From positions 1,426,001 to 1,490,000 of the forward strand of contig NZ_JACCFL010000001.1 in the NCBI RefSeq assembly GCF_013410375.1: a stretch of DNA of 64,000 bases. Direction: 5' to 3'. This document shows, piece by piece, positions 62,086-64,000 of this stretch (position 1 is the first letter of the stretch; every line of letters starts with the position of its first letter). The stretch is from Leifsonia shinshuensis (lineage in GTDB: Bacteria > Actinomycetota > Actinomycetes > Actinomycetales > Microbacteriaceae). Made by a program: the position numbers and the translations under genes. The notes beneath the pieces were generated by a model. That model did not search any database and was not told where the DNA came from. It saw only the letters and a program-made list of their open reading frames with translations.

Positions 62086-62715
62086 ATGCCGGATCGCTAT
62101 CACAAGCCCACGCTGTTTCCCGGGGGGATGTTCGAGGCCTTTCTCGGTGGGGACGATCCCGCGCAGATCAGCAAGGTCGCGCATGAGACCGCGCAGGCGC
62201 TGCTCGCGCGGGTGCGGGAGGATCCCGATCCGGAGATCGTGGACCGGCTGGTCGCGTACACCGACGAGCACGGCATCGATGCCATCGCCGAGCTGTGGGC
62301 GCGGTCCAACCCCAAGAGCCTTCCGGGGGCGCTGTGGCGGATCTACCTGCTGCGGCTGCTGATCCGGCAGGACGCCGAGGGAACCGCCCTCCTGTACCAG
62401 CGCGGCACCGAGGTCATCGCCTCGATCGACCCGGTCGTGGCCGGTGCGCCGACGCCGGCCGGGCCGGGGGAGGTGACCGAGCTCGCCGATCGCATCCTGC
62501 GCGGGGTGTTCGAGGGGGACTTCGCGGTGGCGCTGGATCGTGCGGCCGCGTTCTGCCGGGTGACGGCGGCCGGCTGCCTGTCCGTCGCCGACGACCGGGA
62601 TGCGCTCGACCCCGAGCGGGCGAGCGAGTTGACAACGCGCGCCCTGCGGTTCACCCGCACCGCCGAGGAGTTGACGACCTGCGCGCGGCTCTGGCGCACC
62701 GACTCGCTCGACTGA
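62086..62715 (+). CDS. Conserved hypothetical protein
   Basis: 209 residues from ATG 62086 behind GGGGAGAATGGGGG. MPDRYHKPTLFPGGMFEAFLGGDDPAQISKVAHETAQALL opens a mostly helical protein with EIVDRLVAYTDEHGIDAIAELWARSNPKSLPGALWRIYLLRLLI and a C-terminal LTTCARLWRTDSLD. I recall similar proteins in Microbacteriaceae that are wrongly labelled RNA polymerase beta subunit; no catalytic motif is visible. Cytoplasmic; function unknown. Confidence 0.75.
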   Translation: MPDRYHKPTLFPGGMFEAFLGGDDPAQISKVAHETAQALLARVREDPDPEIVDRLVAYTDEHGIDAIAELWARSNPKSLPGALWRIYLLRLLIRQDAEGTALLYQRGTEVIASIDPVVAGAPTPAGPGEVTELADRILRGVFEGDFAVALDRAAAFCRVTAAGCLSVADDRDALDPERASELTTRALRFTRTAEELTTCARLWRTDSLD

Positions 62716-62789
62716 GCCGCCGCGGCCTATTCCCGTCCGCCGTTCTCTCCCTGCGAACGCCACGCCGTGAACGCCGCCGCGGCCTCCTG

Positions 62790-62795
62790 TATGCT
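62790..62795 (+). promoter_or_regulatory. -10 element of the candidate small RNA
   Basis: tatgct, with gtgaac at 62767-62772 as a possible -35 (17-bp spacing). Predicted start around 62801-62803 coincides with the first base of the stem. Confidence 0.45.
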
Positions 62796-62802
62796 TGACG
62801 AA

Positions 62803-62886
62803 GCCGGACCGCAGTAACCCCGGGCTCCAATACTTGCCGCTTCGAGCGGCCTCGCGCCGAGAGGCGTTCTGCGGTCCGGCTCTTTC
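62803..62886 (+). ncRNA. Candidate structured small RNA
   Basis: A perfect 12-bp closing stem (gccggaccgcag at 62803-62814, complement at 62869-62880) encloses 54 nt with at least two inner hairpins (ccgc-ttcga-gcgg and cctc...gagg) and is followed by tctttc. A -10-like tatgct lies 7 bp before the stem. It ends ~90 bp before sigK, so it could be an independent sRNA or the leader of sigK. I do not recognise the family. Confidence 0.55.
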
Positions 62887-62976
62887 ATGCCTTTCCGCCT
62901 GTTGCGGGCCCGCCCGCCCGCAGGCGTGATCTACTGTCGAGGACGACATCGGCGGGCGACGAGCGGAGAACAAACG

Positions 62977-63537
62977 GTGGACGACGCCCCGGCGGCCGAA
63001 CTCGACGGCCTCCTGCTGCGTACGGCGCAGGGCGACCAGCGCGCGTTCTCCGACTTCTACGACCGCACGGCGCCCCGGGTGCTCGGCCTCATCCGGCGAC
63101 TGCTCATCGACGCGGCGCAGTCCGAGGAGGTCGCCCAGGAGGTGTTCCTGGAGGCGTGGCAATCCGCTCCGCGATTCGATCCGAATAAAGGCAGAGCGCT
63201 CACCTGGATCCTGACGATGGCCCACCGGAGGGCGATCGACCGCATCCGCGCGTCCCAGGCCTCGCACGACCGGGACACCGCGGTCGGCATCCGTGACCTG
63301 CCCACGGCGTTCGACGTCGTGGCGGAGACGGTGGAGGTCCGGGTGGAGCACGAGCGAGTGGAGGTGGCCATGGCGAAGCTGAGTGAGGCGCAGCGCCAAG
63401 CCGTCGCGCTCGCCTACTACGGCGGCCTCAGCCAGAGCGAGGTCGCGGCCGAGCTCGGCATCCCCCTCGGCACAGCCAAAACCCGGTTGCGGGATGCGAT
63501 GATACGGCTGCGCGACGAACTGGGGGTGACACGATGA
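62977..63537 (+). CDS. sigK: ECF sigma factor, SigK type
   Basis: 186 residues from GTG 62977 (CGGAGAA upstream). Sigma region 2: GDQRAFSDFYDRTAPRVLGLIRRLLIDAAQSEEVAQEVFLEAWQ and NKGRALTWILTMAHRRAIDRIRA. Region 4: LSEAQRQAVALAYYGGLSQSEVAAELGIPLGTAKTRLRDAMIRLRDEL. Coupled by a 4-bp overlap to an RskA-like anti-sigma gene. SigK/RskA systems respond to redox state in mycobacteria. Confidence 0.92.
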   Translation: MDDAPAAELDGLLLRTAQGDQRAFSDFYDRTAPRVLGLIRRLLIDAAQSEEVAQEVFLEAWQSAPRFDPNKGRALTWILTMAHRRAIDRIRASQASHDRDTAVGIRDLPTAFDVVAETVEVRVEHERVEVAMAKLSEAQRQAVALAYYGGLSQSEVAAELGIPLGTAKTRLRDAMIRLRDELGVTR

Positions 63538-64000
63538 CCGACGACCGCGACAGCGTGGACCCCGCGCGCCTCGGCGCCCGCCTCGGTGCGGACGACGCGA
63601 GGGAGGCCGACGACTTCGAGGAGGTGGCCGCCCAGCTCGCCCTCGCGGCGGACCCGGTCGAGCCGCCGTCGGCGATGAAGGCCGCCCTGTTCGCCCGGAT
63701 CGCCCAAACGCCGCAGCTGGCCCCGGAGGCCGAGGCGGCGCCTGCGGTGGCGCCTGTGCCGCACCCGGAGCCGAGCCCCACCAGCATCCCCGAGGCGCCG
63801 GCGACCGCTGTCGCTTCCGCTCAGACCCCGGCCGAGCGCCGTGCCGAGCGCCGCTGGTTCCAGCGCCCCGGCGCCATCCTGGCATCCGCCGCCGCTGCGG
63901 TCGTCCTCTTCGTCGCCGGCACCTTCGTGGGCGTCGCGCTCTCCGGCAGCGACTCCTACCAGCAGCAGCAGTCCGCCGCTCTGGCGGCGCTGAACGCCGC
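63534..64000 (+). CDS. RskA-like anti-sigma factor, truncated by the right edge
   Basis: About 155 residues visible. A short cytoplasmic N-terminal sigma-binding part (ADDFEEVAAQLALAADPVEPPSAMKAALFARIAQTP), an unusually long Pro/Ala/Glu-rich linker (~55-100), a TM helix (GAILASAAAAVVLFVAGTFVGVAL) and the beginning of the extracellular domain (SGSDSYQQQQSAALAALNA). ATG overlaps the sigK stop. The first ~35 residues of typical RskA (HxxxCxxC zinc part) are not obvious here. Confidence 0.87.
   Translation, partial: MTDDRDSVDPARLGARLGADDAREADDFEEVAAQLALAADPVEPPSAMKAALFARIAQTPQLAPEAEAAPAVAPVPHPEPSPTSIPEAPATAVASAQTPAERRAERRWFQRPGAILASAAAAVVLFVAGTFVGVALSGSDSYQQQQSAALAALNA

Overview
The window is very G+C-rich, gene-dense DNA with many 4-bp ATGA/GTGA overlaps and frequent GTG starts. 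The gene content (type II icd, SigK/RskA, an LAxTG sortase substrate, ABC sugar importers without their own ATPase, ZTP-riboswitch glyA) fits an actinobacterium. My best guess is a Microbacteriaceae member such as Leifsonia; this is inferred from style and protein feel, not from a marker gene comparison.

Layout. 1-6.9 kb: a truncated secreted SdrD/Cna-B-like protein, a PLP-fold protein that has lost its catalytic lysine, a three-gene two-component cassette (lone receiver, LuxR-type regulator, 8-TM histidine kinase), a lipoprotein, an alkyltransferase-like protein and a GNAT enzyme. 7-10.5 kb: icd, a DUF1254/DUF1214 protein and an SDR. 10.6-20.2 kb: an N-acetylglucosamine/chitobiose operon (ROK repressor, binding lipoprotein, two permeases, GH3 hexosaminidase, ROK kinase, NagB), with nagA and a small membrane protein facing it. 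20.25-21.1 kb: purU.

21.3-26.0 kb: a five-gene, visibly lower-G+C operon that I read as an undescribed RiPP pathway. It has a 23-residue acidic precursor behind a perfect Shine-Dalgarno, a terminator-like hairpin, an E1/ThiF (MccB/PaaA-like) adenylating enzyme, a cytoplasmic protein resembling a family 5 peptide-binding protein, a JmjC/cupin oxygenase and an MFS exporter. The set resembles the pantocin A pathway more than any other I know, with the binding-protein homologue as an addition.

26.0-35.1 kb: a complete N-acetylgalactosamine-type pathway (kinase, deacetylase, SIS deaminase/isomerase, PfkB kinase, class II aldolase, DeoR repressor) divergent from a second ABC importer. Like the first importer, it lacks an ATPase gene. 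35.2-43.3 kb: a GT-C membrane glycosyltransferase, a large LAL/LuxR regulator, a DUF4012 protein, an LAMTG-anchored surface protein and a GH20 hexosaminidase. 43.4-46.3 kb: glyA under a ZTP riboswitch, folD and a YbaK-type protein. 46.4-52 kb: gamma-carbonic anhydrase, a metallo-hydrolase, and a Leloir set (galK, galT, DeoR regulator, aldose epimerase). 52-60.9 kb: SDR/TetR pair, Ca2+/H+ antiporter, lipoproteins, ClC channel, HtrA protease, and SRPBCC plus two DUF4166 paralogues. 60.9-62.1 kb is a decayed, gene-poor patch ending at tRNA-Lys; it holds a fragment of a YefM-type antitoxin. The right edge holds a conserved hypothetical gene, a candidate small RNA, sigK and a truncated rskA-like anti-sigma gene.

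Taken together, about a third of the window serves capture and breakdown of amino sugars (two importers, two deacetylases, two ROK kinases, GH3 and GH20 enzymes). The putative RiPP cluster sits between purU and the second amino-sugar operon.
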